Shown: positions 8,580 to 18,353, counted from the first letter of the stretch. The stretch: 26,394 nt of DNA from JBFXDW01 sp050180745 (GCA_050180745.1 JBFXDW010000012.1:1-26394); one strand, 5' to 3'. The notes: a model not told the origin generated them from the sequence alone. Translations and numbers: made by a program.

Positions 8580-8646
8580 TACGCTTACGCTGCGATCCTC
8601 GAAAACGAACAAAAATCCTTAGCCGGAACAAGATTCTGAATAGGCT
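8579..8646 (+). repeat. Half copy of the palindromic element downstream of ahcY
   Basis: These 68 bases match 7089-7156 at 66 positions in the same orientation, so ahcY is bracketed by direct repeats 1490 bases apart. Only the right half of the upstream palindrome is present here. The copy begins at the last base of the ahcY stop codon. Confidence 0.95.
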
Positions 8647-8649
8647 CTT

Positions 8650-8676
8650 AGGGATCAGGGCTCAGGGATCAGGGGC
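8650..8676. repeat. Short GGGATCAGGG direct repeats
   Basis: GGGATCAGGG occurs at 8651-8660 and, after a four-base gap, again from 8665, ending in AGGGGCG. The motif is similar to the GATC-containing heptamer array at 19036-19070, read on the opposite strand. Confidence 0.7.
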
Positions 8677-8759
8677 GCTAGCTTCACATTTCTTTCCCAA
8701 CCATTTGCACCATTTCCGTTATTTCGTCTCCTGAATCCCCTCTATCCTTTTAGCTTTAA

Positions 8760-11342
8760 ATGTGGCTTAATCGGATCAAATTGATTCTCCATAGTTTTTT
8801 GTTGCCGATGTTAAAAAAACTCTTCACAAAAGCGCCCCTCATTGCTGTTTTAGGGGCTGTTATTGTTTTTACTCTTGTTGCCAGTGCGGGCATAGGACTC
8901 GAGTGGCCTTTGTTGCTTGCGACAGCTACGAGCATTTTTGCCGTGGCCGAGGGTTGGTGCTTGTGGATTTTATGGCGTAACGAAAAGAGGTCTGAGCGTC
9001 ATATGCGCCAGATACGCTTTATCGCGGACCGGTTTCAGTCCATGGTGCGGAGCTTGCCGGGGGGGTATTGCCTGTTTACACCTCAAGGACTGCTGCGAGA
9101 AGAAAGCGGTCTTGCGCCGCGTTTAGGTGTCAACAAGATCACACACATGGATGATCTTATAGAGGCCGTTGCCGAGGGACCTGAGCTTGTCGAGGCCTTC
9201 CGGCATTTACAACTTTCTGGCGAAGGGTTCGAGCTTGAGGTTCATGCTAGCAAGGATGAACGGTTGCGCTATTTCGTTGGCCGTCGTTTTCGGATTGGTC
9301 GTGAGGGGCCGCATGTGGATCTTCTTTGGTCTCCGGATGTTCTTTCGCTAGAGGTGAATGATAGAGGGGCTAATGAGCCGATCGTGCCTGTTGAGGATGA
9401 GGTTGCAGCTCTCATGCAAGAGCGCGCGGTTGAGCCTGTTTTGGAAGTTAAAGTTGATCGTGAGGAGGCTTTCTCTCTGCCCGATTATAAGAGCTATGAA
9501 ACGCTTCCTTTCCCTGTGTGGGGACGGGATGAAGATCTAAATCTTATTTTCTGTAACCAAGCTTATGCCCGTGTTGTTGAGGCGACAAAGGAAGAAGTGC
9601 TTGATCAACAAACGGCACTCTTTTCGATCACACCGAAAGATGATTCTCGTCTTTTGGCCGAGGACGCTTGGCATAAACAAGAAGCACAAAAGCGGCGTTA
9701 TCACGTTGTTGTGGAAGGCAAGCGTCGTTTGTTGGAGATTGTTGAGATACCTTTGCCTGCTCGCAAATGCGGTCCTTTGGCGCTTTTGGGCTATGCGATT
9801 GACGTAACGGCAGAAGAGGAAAAAGATTCTGAGCTGCAACGTCACTTAGCGGCTCATCATGAGGTGCTTGAGCAATTGGGTACGGCTATTTCCGTTTTTG
9901 GGCCGGACCAAAGACTCGAATTCTACAATCAGGCGTATCAGCGGCTTTGGGGTGCTCCTGATGTCTTTTTGGATAGCAAGCCTTCCTTTAGTGAGATTAT
10001 GGAAGATTTGCGGGCGCGTAACAGGATTCCAGAGCAAGCCGATTTCCAAAAATATAAAAAAGAAAAGGCGGCTCTGTTCACCTCCCTGCTTGAGCCTGCC
10101 GAGGACGTTATGTTCCTTCCTGATGAGCGTAGCTTGCGGACGATTACGGCACCTCATCCTTTGGGTGGATTGATTTTCGTTTATGAAAATGTGACCGATC
10201 AGATTGAGCTGGAAACATCTTATAATACACTTGTTGAAGTGCAGACTGAGACAATCAATAATCTTTCCGAAGGCGTTGCCTTGTTTGGACTTGATGGCCG
10301 TTTGCGGCTCTTTAATCAGGCGTTGGTGCGTTTGTTCGGGTATGATGAGACGTTCTTGGAATCGCGGCCTCATGTGAAGGAGATGCTTGAGATCGCACGT
10401 GAACTCTTGGATGTAGATGGTGCATGGGCTGAGCGAAAAGAGAAAATGGTCAGTTACGCGCTTGACCGCAAACCGCGGCAGGGGCGTGTGAAACGGAATG
10501 ACGATAAGGTTGTTTCCTTCCTGACGGTACCGTTGCCAGATGGTTCTGTTTTGAACAGCTTTTCGGACATTACGGATTCAGTGCGTGTCGAGCAGGCTCT
10601 GCGGGCAAGCAATGCTGCATTGGCCACGGCTGATCGGTTGAAGTCCGACTTTGTAGCGAATGTGTCTTATCAGTTGCGGACACCGCTTAATACTATCACA
10701 GGGTTTGCTGAGATTTTGGTTGAACAGTATTTTGGGTCTCTTAATGACCGTCAGCTTGAGTACACAACGACTATTCGTAATGAGAGCGAGAAGCTTTCGC
10801 GGTTGATTAATGATGTTCTTGATCTGGCGACGATCGAGGCTGGGCGCATGGTTCTTGACCGTAGCTCTGTTGAGGTAGCAACGCTCTTGAATGATGCTAA
10901 AGAAATGACATCTGATTGGGCGCGGCAGCAGTCGCTTGATATTTTGATTGATTGTCCCTCCGACATTGGGTCTTTCGAGGTCGATGAGAACCGCATGAAA
11001 CAGGTTTTGTTTAACCTCATCAGTAATGCGATTAAGTACACGCCTGCTGGTGGTAAGATAGGCCTTGCTGCGTGGCAACAAGAGCATTGGATTGTTTTAT
11101 CTGTGCTTGATACGGGCGTTGGTATTCCTACAGAAGATCAGGAACGTATCTTTGGCAAGTTTGAGAAAGCGAACGGGCATTTGCGTCAGAGCGGTACGGG
11201 GCTGGGCTTGAGCCTTGTGAAGAGCTTTGTCGAGTTGCATGGGGGACGCGTTCAAATCTTTAGCGATAAGAAAGACGGGACACGTATAAGCTGTTTTGTG
11301 CCAAGAAAGCAGTCTAAAGAGCTTCAAAATGACGCAGCATAA
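8760..11342 (+). CDS. divL: DivL-like tyrosine pseudo-histidine kinase
   Basis: An 860-residue membrane sensor. Two hydrophobic segments lie at about residues 25-73, then a linker and PAS-like domains (about 250-350, 365-480 and 500-610; for example FPVWGRDEDLNLIFCNQAY). The dimerisation helix is DFVANVSYQLRTPLNTITGF, where Tyr637 replaces the usual histidine. The ATP-binding domain looks intact: FNLISNAIKYTP (Asn756), DTGVGIP and GTGLGLSLVKSF. Tyrosine at this site is the hallmark of DivL, which in Caulobacter modulates CckA and thus CtrA in the cell cycle rather than acting as an ordinary kinase. Adjacent tsaE supports this. The ATG at 8760 lacks a clear ribosome site; ATG 8808 is an alternative start. 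Confidence 0.88.
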   Translation: MWLNRIKLILHSFLLPMLKKLFTKAPLIAVLGAVIVFTLVASAGIGLEWPLLLATATSIFAVAEGWCLWILWRNEKRSERHMRQIRFIADRFQSMVRSLPGGYCLFTPQGLLREESGLAPRLGVNKITHMDDLIEAVAEGPELVEAFRHLQLSGEGFELEVHASKDERLRYFVGRRFRIGREGPHVDLLWSPDVLSLEVNDRGANEPIVPVEDEVAALMQERAVEPVLEVKVDREEAFSLPDYKSYETLPFPVWGRDEDLNLIFCNQAYARVVEATKEEVLDQQTALFSITPKDDSRLLAEDAWHKQEAQKRRYHVVVEGKRRLLEIVEIPLPARKCGPLALLGYAIDVTAEEEKDSELQRHLAAHHEVLEQLGTAISVFGPDQRLEFYNQAYQRLWGAPDVFLDSKPSFSEIMEDLRARNRIPEQADFQKYKKEKAALFTSLLEPAEDVMFLPDERSLRTITAPHPLGGLIFVYENVTDQIELETSYNTLVEVQTETINNLSEGVALFGLDGRLRLFNQALVRLFGYDETFLESRPHVKEMLEIARELLDVDGAWAERKEKMVSYALDRKPRQGRVKRNDDKVVSFLTVPLPDGSVLNSFSDITDSVRVEQALRASNAALATADRLKSDFVANVSYQLRTPLNTITGFAEILVEQYFGSLNDRQLEYTTTIRNESEKLSRLINDVLDLATIEAGRMVLDRSSVEVATLLNDAKEMTSDWARQQSLDILIDCPSDIGSFEVDENRMKQVLFNLISNAIKYTPAGGKIGLAAWQQEHWIVLSVLDTGVGIPTEDQERIFGKFEKANGHLRQSGTGLGLSLVKSFVELHGGRVQIFSDKKDGTRISCFVPRKQSKELQNDAA

Positions 11343-11751
11343 AGTTGCGTCTGTTGGCGAAATGGAAGCTCTTGCTGTGCGTGTGGCGGGGAAGGCAAAA
11401 GCGGGCGATGTTTTTTTGCTTTCCGGTGAATTGGGTGCGGGGAAATCCGTTTTTGCCCGCGCCTTTTTAAAGGCGCGAGGGGCAGGCGGTGATATCCCAA
11501 GTCCTACTTTTACGCTTTTACAATATTATGAGTTGCCATCTTGTCCAGTTTACCACTTTGATTTGTATCGTTTACGCGCGCCTGAGGAAATAGAAGAGAT
11601 TGGTTTTGAGGAGGCTCTTGAGGATGCGATAGCGCTTGTCGAGTGGCCGGAAAAGGCGGCCTCTTATATGCCGCGCAACGCTATGCGTATCAGGATTGAG
11701 ATCATCAGCGATGAAGAACGAGAGGTGTGGGTCGGGGAGGAAGGCTGTTGA
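11329..11751 (+). CDS. tsaE: TsaE, ATPase for tRNA t6A synthesis
   Basis: A 140-residue protein of the YjeE/TsaE family, part of the TsaB-TsaD-TsaE complex that makes N6-threonylcarbamoyladenosine on tRNAs reading ANN codons. Walker A is GELGAGKSVFARAFL near residues 33-47; SPTFTLLQYYE and YHFDLYRL follow, then the family's EEIGFEE and LVEWPEKA. The ATG at 11329 overlaps the end of divL by 14 bases, with AAAGAG just upstream, so translation is probably coupled. In many alphaproteobacteria the next genes are a phosphotransferase and a nucleotidyltransferase; here they are absent and repeats fill the gap before addB. Confidence 0.95.
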   Translation: MTQHKVASVGEMEALAVRVAGKAKAGDVFLLSGELGAGKSVFARAFLKARGAGGDIPSPTFTLLQYYELPSCPVYHFDLYRLRAPEEIEEIGFEEALEDAIALVEWPEKAASYMPRNAMRIRIEIISDEEREVWVGEEGC

Positions 11752-11983
11752 CCTATAGCCGATCCAATATAAATGATCATTTTATTTGACGGCACGCCCT
11801 AGACATAAAAAAATGGGATTCCGGACCTTTACGCCCTTCGGGCGCTTGTCTGGAATGACAGAGATTTTTTTGATGAATGGGGAGAGATACGAAAAGCCAA
11901 TCTTCCCTAAATGCCAAATGCGTTCGCCGTGGTGTGTCTCCCGATCCTTGCTTCTTCTTGCATGTGATGACAAAATGCGGGGT
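11752..11983. repeat. Repeat-bearing gap between tsaE and addB
   Basis: At 11768-11790 the sequence matches 18589-18611 at 22 of 23 positions, including the palindrome AAATGATCATTT; it is therefore a fragment of the hairpin element upstream of trxA. At 11811-11860 lies a palindromic repeat that runs from AAATGGGATTCCGGAC through ACGCCCTTCGGGCG to TGGAATGACA. The remainder up to the addB start shows nothing recognisable. The addB frame is open through much of this gap, but the protein it would add is unlike AddB. Confidence 0.8.
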
Positions 11984-14905
11984 ATGAAAAACGTTTCTAC
12001 CATTCCTTCGGATTTGTGCTTTGTAAGTGCGCTAGCTTCCTATTTATGGCGGCGGGTAGAGGGTAATCCTTTGAAATTAGCCGAGATGACCGTCTATCTG
12101 CCGACACGACGGGCGTGCCGGAACTTGCGAACCGCTTTCTTGCGTATCACAGAGGCCAGAGCGGCTTTGTTGCCGCGCATGAGGCCTTTGGGCGATGTTG
12201 ATGAGGAAGAGCTAGGCTTTGCTGTTGGTATGGAAGAGGGCGATATTGCGCCCGCTATTTCTCCATTACGGCGTTTAATGCTGCTGGTGCGGCTTATCCA
12301 AAGGAAAGAAACAGACCTTCCTTTTTCGTTGCTCTTATCCTTGGCGCAGAATTTGGCTGCGCTTTTGGATCATATGCAGACCCAAGAAAAATCATTTAAT
12401 TCGTTTCACGATCTTGTGCCTTTACATGAAGGCGCACAGCACTGGCAAGAAACGCTCGCTTTTCTAGAAGTGATCACAAAAGCGTGGCCGGACGTGCTGG
12501 CTGAAGAAGGCGCGATTGATCCAGCCAAGCGGCGGCGCATGGTGATTGATGAACTGATCGGATCGTGGCAAGAAACGCCTCCGCAAGGTCCTGTCATTGC
12601 GGCGGGATCAACGGGATCGGTTCCGGCTGTTGGGCGCTTGATGGCAAAGATTGCACAATTGCCGGAAGGACAGGTTATTCTGCCCGGCCTTGATCTTTCT
12701 CTTGATGAGGAATCCTGGCAGGAAATTGATGAAACGCATCCGCAATACACCATGAAACATTGGCTTTCTTGTGCGGGCGTGGAACGTAGCGACGTTTCTT
12801 ATCTTGAAGGCGCGATGCCTCAAGCGATCGCGCGATTACGCTTGTTACAAGAGGCTATGCGTCCTGCGCAGCTGACCGATAGCTGGCGTGATTTGACGAT
12901 GCAGGATATTCCCGAAGACTCGTTCAGGGGGCTTGAAAAAATTGAGTGCGACCATCACCGCGAGGAAGCGGATGTTATTGCATTGCGCCTTCGTGCGGCT
13001 TTGGAAGAGCAGGGACAAACGATTGCGCTTGTGACTCCAGATCGTGCTTTGGCGCGGCGTGTTATCTCTCAATTGCAGCGCTGGGGAATTGTGGCGAACG
13101 ATTCTGCGGGCGAGCCGCTGGATCATACGCCTCTTGGCGGTTTCTTGCTCCAGATTCTAAAGGCCTCTTCTGGGACGGCTTCGCCTATAGATATCCTTGC
13201 GCTTCTCAAGCACCCTCTGTTGCGGATGAAGAGGGAGCGTATAGAGGCTCTTTCTTTAGCGCGACGTATTGAGAAACTCGTTTTTCGTGGTGTGCGTCCT
13301 GCGGGTGGTTTTGAGACGCTTGTGCGGTTGGTGCATGAGGCGGGAGATGAAGATGCGGGTTTTTGGCTTTCTCAAATTGCTGATGTTCTTGCGCCATTGC
13401 GGGAGGCGGAAACGAGGGAGTTTCTTCTCGAAGAACATACAGAGGCTCATCTGCAAGCTGCTGAGAGTTTAGCTGCAAATCCAGATAAAACAGGGGCGCA
13501 AACCTTGTGGCGTGGGGATGAGGGCGAAGCGGCAGTCTCATTTTTTAACGAGTGGAAAGATAATGTAAGCGATTTCCCGCCTGTTCTTTTGAGCGGTTAT
13601 CGTGATTTGTGCGAGGGCCTTATGAAAGGGCAGATGGTGCGTCCTCAGTATGGGGTGCATCCACGGCTAAGTATTTTAGGGCCTCTTGAGGCGCGGCTCG
13701 CGCATCATGATTTGATTATTCTGGGGGGGCTGAATGAGAAAACATGGCCGCCCGCACCGAGCATAGATCCGTGGTTGTCGCGGCCTATGAAACAGGAATT
13801 GGGACTGCCTACGCCAGAACAGCGCATCGGGTTATCTGCGCATGATTTTGTTTCTCTTGCGGCTGCGCCGTGTGTGGTTCTGACAAGAGCGCGACGCGTG
13901 GGGCGTGTACCAACGGTGCCTTCTCGCTTTTTATTGCAGTTGAGGGCGGTTTTAGAATCTGTGGGGCATCATGATTTAAATAGTGTTGATCCGTGGCGCG
14001 ACTGGGCGGCTATGGCGGAAAGGCCGCGTCTGAATAAGCCTATGGAGGCACCTTTACCTTGTCCACCTGTTGCGGCGCGGCCAACGCATTTATCTGTGAC
14101 AGAGATTGGGACGTGGGTAGCTAATCCTTACGGCATTTATGCTAAGCGGATTTTGAAATTACGAAAGCTTGATGACATTGATGCCGATGTTGGTGCGGCG
14201 GATAAGGGAGATGCCATTCATCAGGCGCTTGAGGTTTTTATCAAGGCGAGCCTGCATGAGTGGCCCGATGATCCGTTAGCGGTTCTTCTCGAAAAGGGAC
14301 GAAAGGCTTTTGCGCCATTCAAAGATAAGCCACAAATCGAAGCTTTTTGGTGGCCGCGCTTTGAACATATGGCAACCCGTTTTGTTGCGCGTGAGGCGCG
14401 TCGTCGGGCGGTAGGGTACAAAGCGGCCTATATTGAGGAAAGCGGTGTGCTTCAAATTACGGATCGGTTTTCTTTAAACGGAAAAGTTGATCGCATAGAT
14501 TATACGCCGCTGGGGAAAGCTCAGATCATAGATTATAAAACCGGTGTGGTCCCAAGCCTGTCTATGGTGAGAGCAGGTTTTGAGCCGCAACTGCCTTTGT
14601 TGGCGCTGATGGCGTTTGAAGGCGCTTTTGATGGCGGCGAAATTATGGAGTCGGCGTGTTTGTCCTATTGGGAAATCAAAGGCGCACGAACCCAAGATAA
14701 AGAAGTTGATTTTGAGGAAGAGGAAATCATTATCCTTGTTCAAAAAGCGCAAGACAACTTACGTCAGCTTATCAAGGAGTTTGAGCAGGAAACGACGCCT
14801 TATCGAGCCTCTCCCACGCCGCAATATATTCCGCGTTATGATGATTACCGGCATCTCGCCCGCTATGATGAGTGGAGCAGTGCGGATGAGGGAGGCGATG
14901 AATGA
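11984..14905 (+). CDS. addB: AddB, nuclease subunit of the AddAB repair complex
   Basis: A 973-residue protein from the ATG at 11984 (MKNVSTIPSDLCFVSALA), a start chosen because the family begins this way; upstream in-frame ATGs fall in repeat DNA, and the ribosome site is weak. The N-terminus has TVYLPTRRACRNLRTAFL, the altered P-loop region of alphaproteobacterial AddB. The middle is a degenerate helicase fold (LIILGGLNEKTWPP). Near the end KVDRIDYTPLGKAQIIDYKTG supplies the PD-(D/E)XK nuclease residues (Asp in DRID, Asp and Lys in DYKTG). With AddA it resects DNA double-strand ends for RecA recombination. It overlaps addA by four bases in ATGA. Confidence 0.95.
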   Translation: MKNVSTIPSDLCFVSALASYLWRRVEGNPLKLAEMTVYLPTRRACRNLRTAFLRITEARAALLPRMRPLGDVDEEELGFAVGMEEGDIAPAISPLRRLMLLVRLIQRKETDLPFSLLLSLAQNLAALLDHMQTQEKSFNSFHDLVPLHEGAQHWQETLAFLEVITKAWPDVLAEEGAIDPAKRRRMVIDELIGSWQETPPQGPVIAAGSTGSVPAVGRLMAKIAQLPEGQVILPGLDLSLDEESWQEIDETHPQYTMKHWLSCAGVERSDVSYLEGAMPQAIARLRLLQEAMRPAQLTDSWRDLTMQDIPEDSFRGLEKIECDHHREEADVIALRLRAALEEQGQTIALVTPDRALARRVISQLQRWGIVANDSAGEPLDHTPLGGFLLQILKASSGTASPIDILALLKHPLLRMKRERIEALSLARRIEKLVFRGVRPAGGFETLVRLVHEAGDEDAGFWLSQIADVLAPLREAETREFLLEEHTEAHLQAAESLAANPDKTGAQTLWRGDEGEAAVSFFNEWKDNVSDFPPVLLSGYRDLCEGLMKGQMVRPQYGVHPRLSILGPLEARLAHHDLIILGGLNEKTWPPAPSIDPWLSRPMKQELGLPTPEQRIGLSAHDFVSLAAAPCVVLTRARRVGRVPTVPSRFLLQLRAVLESVGHHDLNSVDPWRDWAAMAERPRLNKPMEAPLPCPPVAARPTHLSVTEIGTWVANPYGIYAKRILKLRKLDDIDADVGAADKGDAIHQALEVFIKASLHEWPDDPLAVLLEKGRKAFAPFKDKPQIEAFWWPRFEHMATRFVAREARRRAVGYKAAYIEESGVLQITDRFSLNGKVDRIDYTPLGKAQIIDYKTGVVPSLSMVRAGFEPQLPLLALMAFEGAFDGGEIMESACLSYWEIKGARTQDKEVDFEEEEIIILVQKAQDNLRQLIKEFEQETTPYRASPTPQYIPRYDDYRHLARYDEWSSADEGGDE

Positions 14906-17900
14906 GCGAACTAACTCAACCTCAAGAAGAACTTTATGACGTTAACCGTCAGCAGCGTAAAGCGTCGGACCCTGCTCAATCCGTGTGGGTGAGTGCTTCG
15001 GCGGGATCAGGTAAAACAAAAGTTCTTTCTGATCGTATGATCCGGTTATTGTTGAAGGGTGTGCCGCCGCAAAAGATTCTCTGTCTGACTTTTACCAAAG
15101 CGGCGGCAGCAGAGATGTCTATTCGACTTACAACGCGCCTTTCGCAATGGGCGGTGTGTGATGATGCCACGCTTGAGGACGAGCTTCATAATCTTCAAGG
15201 TTATGCTATTCAAGAAGGTCAGCGTGCCCGCGCGCGTCAGCTTTTCGCGCGGATTCTTTCATGTCCGGGAGGGTTACGCGTTCAAACCATCCACTCTTTC
15301 GCGCAAGAGGTGCTGAGGCGTTTTCCTCTTGAAGCTGGATTGTCGCCGCATTTTAAGGTTCTGGAGGAAAATGATGCGCGTGAATTAAGGCAAGAGGTTA
15401 TACAAGACCTGTTGCAAGACATGGCGCTTCATAAAGAGTCAGAGCTTGGGCGAGCCATGGCGCGGCTTGTTTCTTCTTTGGGAGAATTTGGTTTTTCTTC
15501 GCACCTATCGGCTGTTTTAGAGAATGCGGAAAAATGGCCACAGCTTCTTGAGCGTGAGGGCGGGTTTGAAGCTCTAGCAAAGCGCATCGCGGCTAAGATG
15601 GGGGTTGATACTGATCAGGATGAGGACGCCCTCACGGCTTCTTTTTGTTCTGAAAGAGAAAATGATTTTAAAAGCTTGCGTGGCGTTGCTAATCTTTTAC
15701 TTGAAAAAGGAAGTGAGGCTTATAAGAAATCGGCTGAAACTGTGCTGACATGGTTGGAAGCTCGCGAAAAGGAAAGAACAGAGACTTTAGATGATTATAA
15801 AAAGGTTTTTTTGACTTTTGAAAATGAGATTAGAAAGGTGCTGTTCAATAAAAAGCTGGGGGATGATTTTCCCCATCTCAAAGATGTTTTAGAAAGTGAA
15901 GCGTTACGCGTTTTTGAGTTTGTTTTGCGCGTTGAAACGAGCCGCACCTATCACGAAGGTATGGCGCTGATGAGAATTGGTCTAAGGGTGATGGAGGATT
16001 ATCAGCGCCGCAAGCGACAAAAAGCAGCGCTTGATTATGATGATCTTATTCTCAAAACGCGCGATCTTTTACAAAAAGCAGATATGGCTCCATGGGTGCT
16101 CTATAAGCTTGATGGCGGCGTCAGTCATATTTTATTGGACGAAGCGCAAGATACTAATCCAGCGCAGTGGGATATTGTCAAGGCTCTGGCGGATGAGTTT
16201 TTTGCCGGAGAAGGGGATGAAAGAAAAATCGGCAATACGCTTTTTGTCGTAGGTGATGAAAAGCAATCCATCTATAGCTTTTTAAAAGCGGACCCTGCCG
16301 AATTTGAACGGCGTCATATTTATTTTAAAAATAAAATTGAATCGAGCGCTTGTTTCTTTAAAGACGTGCCGCTTCATATGTCCTTTCGTTCGGCTCCTGC
16401 TATCTTGCGGGCGGTTGATGAGGTTTTTGCTGCTCCTGCTAATCAGCAGGGCGTTTCTCATACGCCGATCAAGCATTATGCGTTTCGTGAGAAGGCAGCA
16501 GGAAAAGTTATGGTGCTTGACCTTATTCCAGCGCAAAAGAAGCAAAGGCTGACCTCGCCAGAAGACTGGCATTTACCGCGTGACTATCAAAGCATTCTCA
16601 AACCGAATGTCGAGCTTGCCGATCGTTTGGCGCGAAAGGTTCGTGACCTCATCCAAGAGGGGCGGGCGATTTATGATTCAAAACTAAAAACCATGCGGCC
16701 TCTTGAGGCGCGAGATGTGATGCTGCTGGTGCGTAGCCGTAAGGGGATCGCCGATCAGCTCGTCAAAGCGTTCAAGCAATATCGCGTGCCTATTTCGGGC
16801 GTCGATAAAATGCTGTTAACCGGACAATTGCCAGTTATGGATTTGGCGGCGCTTATGGCATTTACGCTGCTTCCTGAGGATGATTTGAATCTGGCGTGTG
16901 TGTTAAGGGGGCCTCTTTTAGGTATCAGCGAGCGCGAGCTTGAGCGCCTGGCTATTGATCGCGGCAAGCTGTCTTTGTGGCAGTCGCTGTTGGCGCAAGC
17001 TGAAACAACGCCGCGTTTTGTGGCTTTCAAAGAGTATCTTGAACGTGTGATGCGGTGGGCGGATCATTCTGATCCTTGCGCTTTGTTGATCAAGATTTTA
17101 ACGCAAGGATGTCCGTGTGATGAGCATAGCGGACGACGGGCATTGCTGGCACGACTGGGGCCGCAGGCTGAAGATCCAATTGATGAGCTTCTCAATCAGG
17201 CCGAGAATTTTGTGATGATGAAGGGCGGTTCTTTGCAGGCGTTTCTCCATGATTTATCCAGCACGCCTGTTGAGATTAAACGCGAGCTTGAGCAGGATAT
17301 GGACTGTGTGCGGATCACAACCGTTCATGGTGCCAAGGGACTTGAAGCGCCTTTTGTGATTTTGCCCGATACGACAAGCGTGCCGCGCACGACGGATCTG
17401 CCAAAGATTTTATGGGATGATGTTTCAGGGCTTCCTTTTTATGTGCCGCGCTCGCCTAAGGGCGGTTTTGTCAAAGAGCTTCATGAGCAGGCACGCTACT
17501 TGCAGATAGAGGAATATCGGCGGCTGCTTTATGTGGCTTTGACTCGCCCTGCGGATTGGTTGCTGGTGTGCGGATATGAGCCTGAGAAAAAATCGCGTGA
17601 TGTGCAGAGCTGGTATGATTTAGTGAGCGAGGCTCTGGCACCTCATCGCGCAGAAGAGGGCGCACCGATCATTATGCAGGATTATGCTGCGGATGAAGTG
17701 CTGCCGCGTGAGCGCAAGGATGAAGAAAGGCGCCTGCCTTTGCCTGCATGGTTGTGGGAGCCTCCTCCTGCAGAGCCGTCACCGCCACGGCCTTTAGTGC
17801 CTTCGCATCCCTCGCAGGATGAGGAGGAGTCTCAAGGCACCTTGGCCTCGCCTCGTGATGTGCGCTTAAAGAGAGGGCGGCTGTTGCATAAGCTGCTTCA

Positions 17901-18327
17901 GTATTTACCAGATGTGCCGGACTCGCAACGTGCTGAGGCGCTTACGCGTTTCTTGGCTTTGCCTCAGCATAAAATTGAAGTCGAAGATCAACGCGCTATG
18001 TTTGCTGAGGTGATGGGAATTATAGAGGATGCGCGCTTTGCGCCTCTCTTTGGGAGAGAGAGTAAGGCTGAAGTTCCCCTCATTGGTCTTTCAGGCGATA
18101 ATCTTATTGCAGGGCAGGTGGATCGCTTGGCGTTGGTAGGTGATGAGGTTTGGCTCGTTGATTATAAAACGAACCGCCCGCCGCCGCGCAATGTAGAATC
18201 TGTGCCGTCCTTATATCGTAACCAGATGGCGGCTTATCGCAAGGTGCTGGCTGCGATCTATCCGGATAAGCGGATAAGATGTTTCCTGTTGTGGACGTAT
18301 GAGCTTCGGTTGATGGAGCTTGAATAG
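14902..18327 (+). CDS. addA: AddA, helicase-nuclease subunit of the AddAB repair complex
   Basis: A 1141-residue UvrD-like superfamily 1 helicase with a C-terminal nuclease. The motifs appear in order: Walker A VSASAGSGKTKVLSDR near residue 31, LCLTFTKAAAAEM, Walker B HILLDEAQDTNPAQW, FVVGDEKQSIYSF, TTVHGAKGLEAPFVILPD and RRLLYVALTRPADWLLV. At the end QVDRLALVGDEVWLVDYKTNR gives the PD-(D/E)XK nuclease motif. The length matches the alphaproteobacterial family. Its ATG overlaps the addB stop, the usual sign of a coupled pair that forms one heterodimer. A thioredoxin gene downstream is the common alphaproteobacterial neighbour, but here it is separated by long hairpins and so may be expressed on its own. 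Confidence 0.97.
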   Translation: MSELTQPQEELYDVNRQQRKASDPAQSVWVSASAGSGKTKVLSDRMIRLLLKGVPPQKILCLTFTKAAAAEMSIRLTTRLSQWAVCDDATLEDELHNLQGYAIQEGQRARARQLFARILSCPGGLRVQTIHSFAQEVLRRFPLEAGLSPHFKVLEENDARELRQEVIQDLLQDMALHKESELGRAMARLVSSLGEFGFSSHLSAVLENAEKWPQLLEREGGFEALAKRIAAKMGVDTDQDEDALTASFCSERENDFKSLRGVANLLLEKGSEAYKKSAETVLTWLEAREKERTETLDDYKKVFLTFENEIRKVLFNKKLGDDFPHLKDVLESEALRVFEFVLRVETSRTYHEGMALMRIGLRVMEDYQRRKRQKAALDYDDLILKTRDLLQKADMAPWVLYKLDGGVSHILLDEAQDTNPAQWDIVKALADEFFAGEGDERKIGNTLFVVGDEKQSIYSFLKADPAEFERRHIYFKNKIESSACFFKDVPLHMSFRSAPAILRAVDEVFAAPANQQGVSHTPIKHYAFREKAAGKVMVLDLIPAQKKQRLTSPEDWHLPRDYQSILKPNVELADRLARKVRDLIQEGRAIYDSKLKTMRPLEARDVMLLVRSRKGIADQLVKAFKQYRVPISGVDKMLLTGQLPVMDLAALMAFTLLPEDDLNLACVLRGPLLGISERELERLAIDRGKLSLWQSLLAQAETTPRFVAFKEYLERVMRWADHSDPCALLIKILTQGCPCDEHSGRRALLARLGPQAEDPIDELLNQAENFVMMKGGSLQAFLHDLSSTPVEIKRELEQDMDCVRITTVHGAKGLEAPFVILPDTTSVPRTTDLPKILWDDVSGLPFYVPRSPKGGFVKELHEQARYLQIEEYRRLLYVALTRPADWLLVCGYEPEKKSRDVQSWYDLVSEALAPHRAEEGAPIIMQDYAADEVLPRERKDEERRLPLPAWLWEPPPAEPSPPRPLVPSHPSQDEEESQGTLASPRDVRLKRGRLLHKLLQYLPDVPDSQRAEALTRFLALPQHKIEVEDQRAMFAEVMGIIEDARFAPLFGRESKAEVPLIGLSGDNLIAGQVDRLALVGDEVWLVDYKTNRPPPRNVESVPSLYRNQMAAYRKVLAAIYPDKRIRCFLLWTYELRLMELE

Positions 18328-18353
18328 GGACTTGAAAAGTCCGAAAAACTACT

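Noticed and set aside
11786..11983. N-terminal extension of addB from the first ATG of the open frame (66 extra residues)
   Set aside because: It translates the palindromic repeat at 11811-11860, has no ribosome site, and AddB family proteins begin at a sequence like MKNVSTIPSDLCF.
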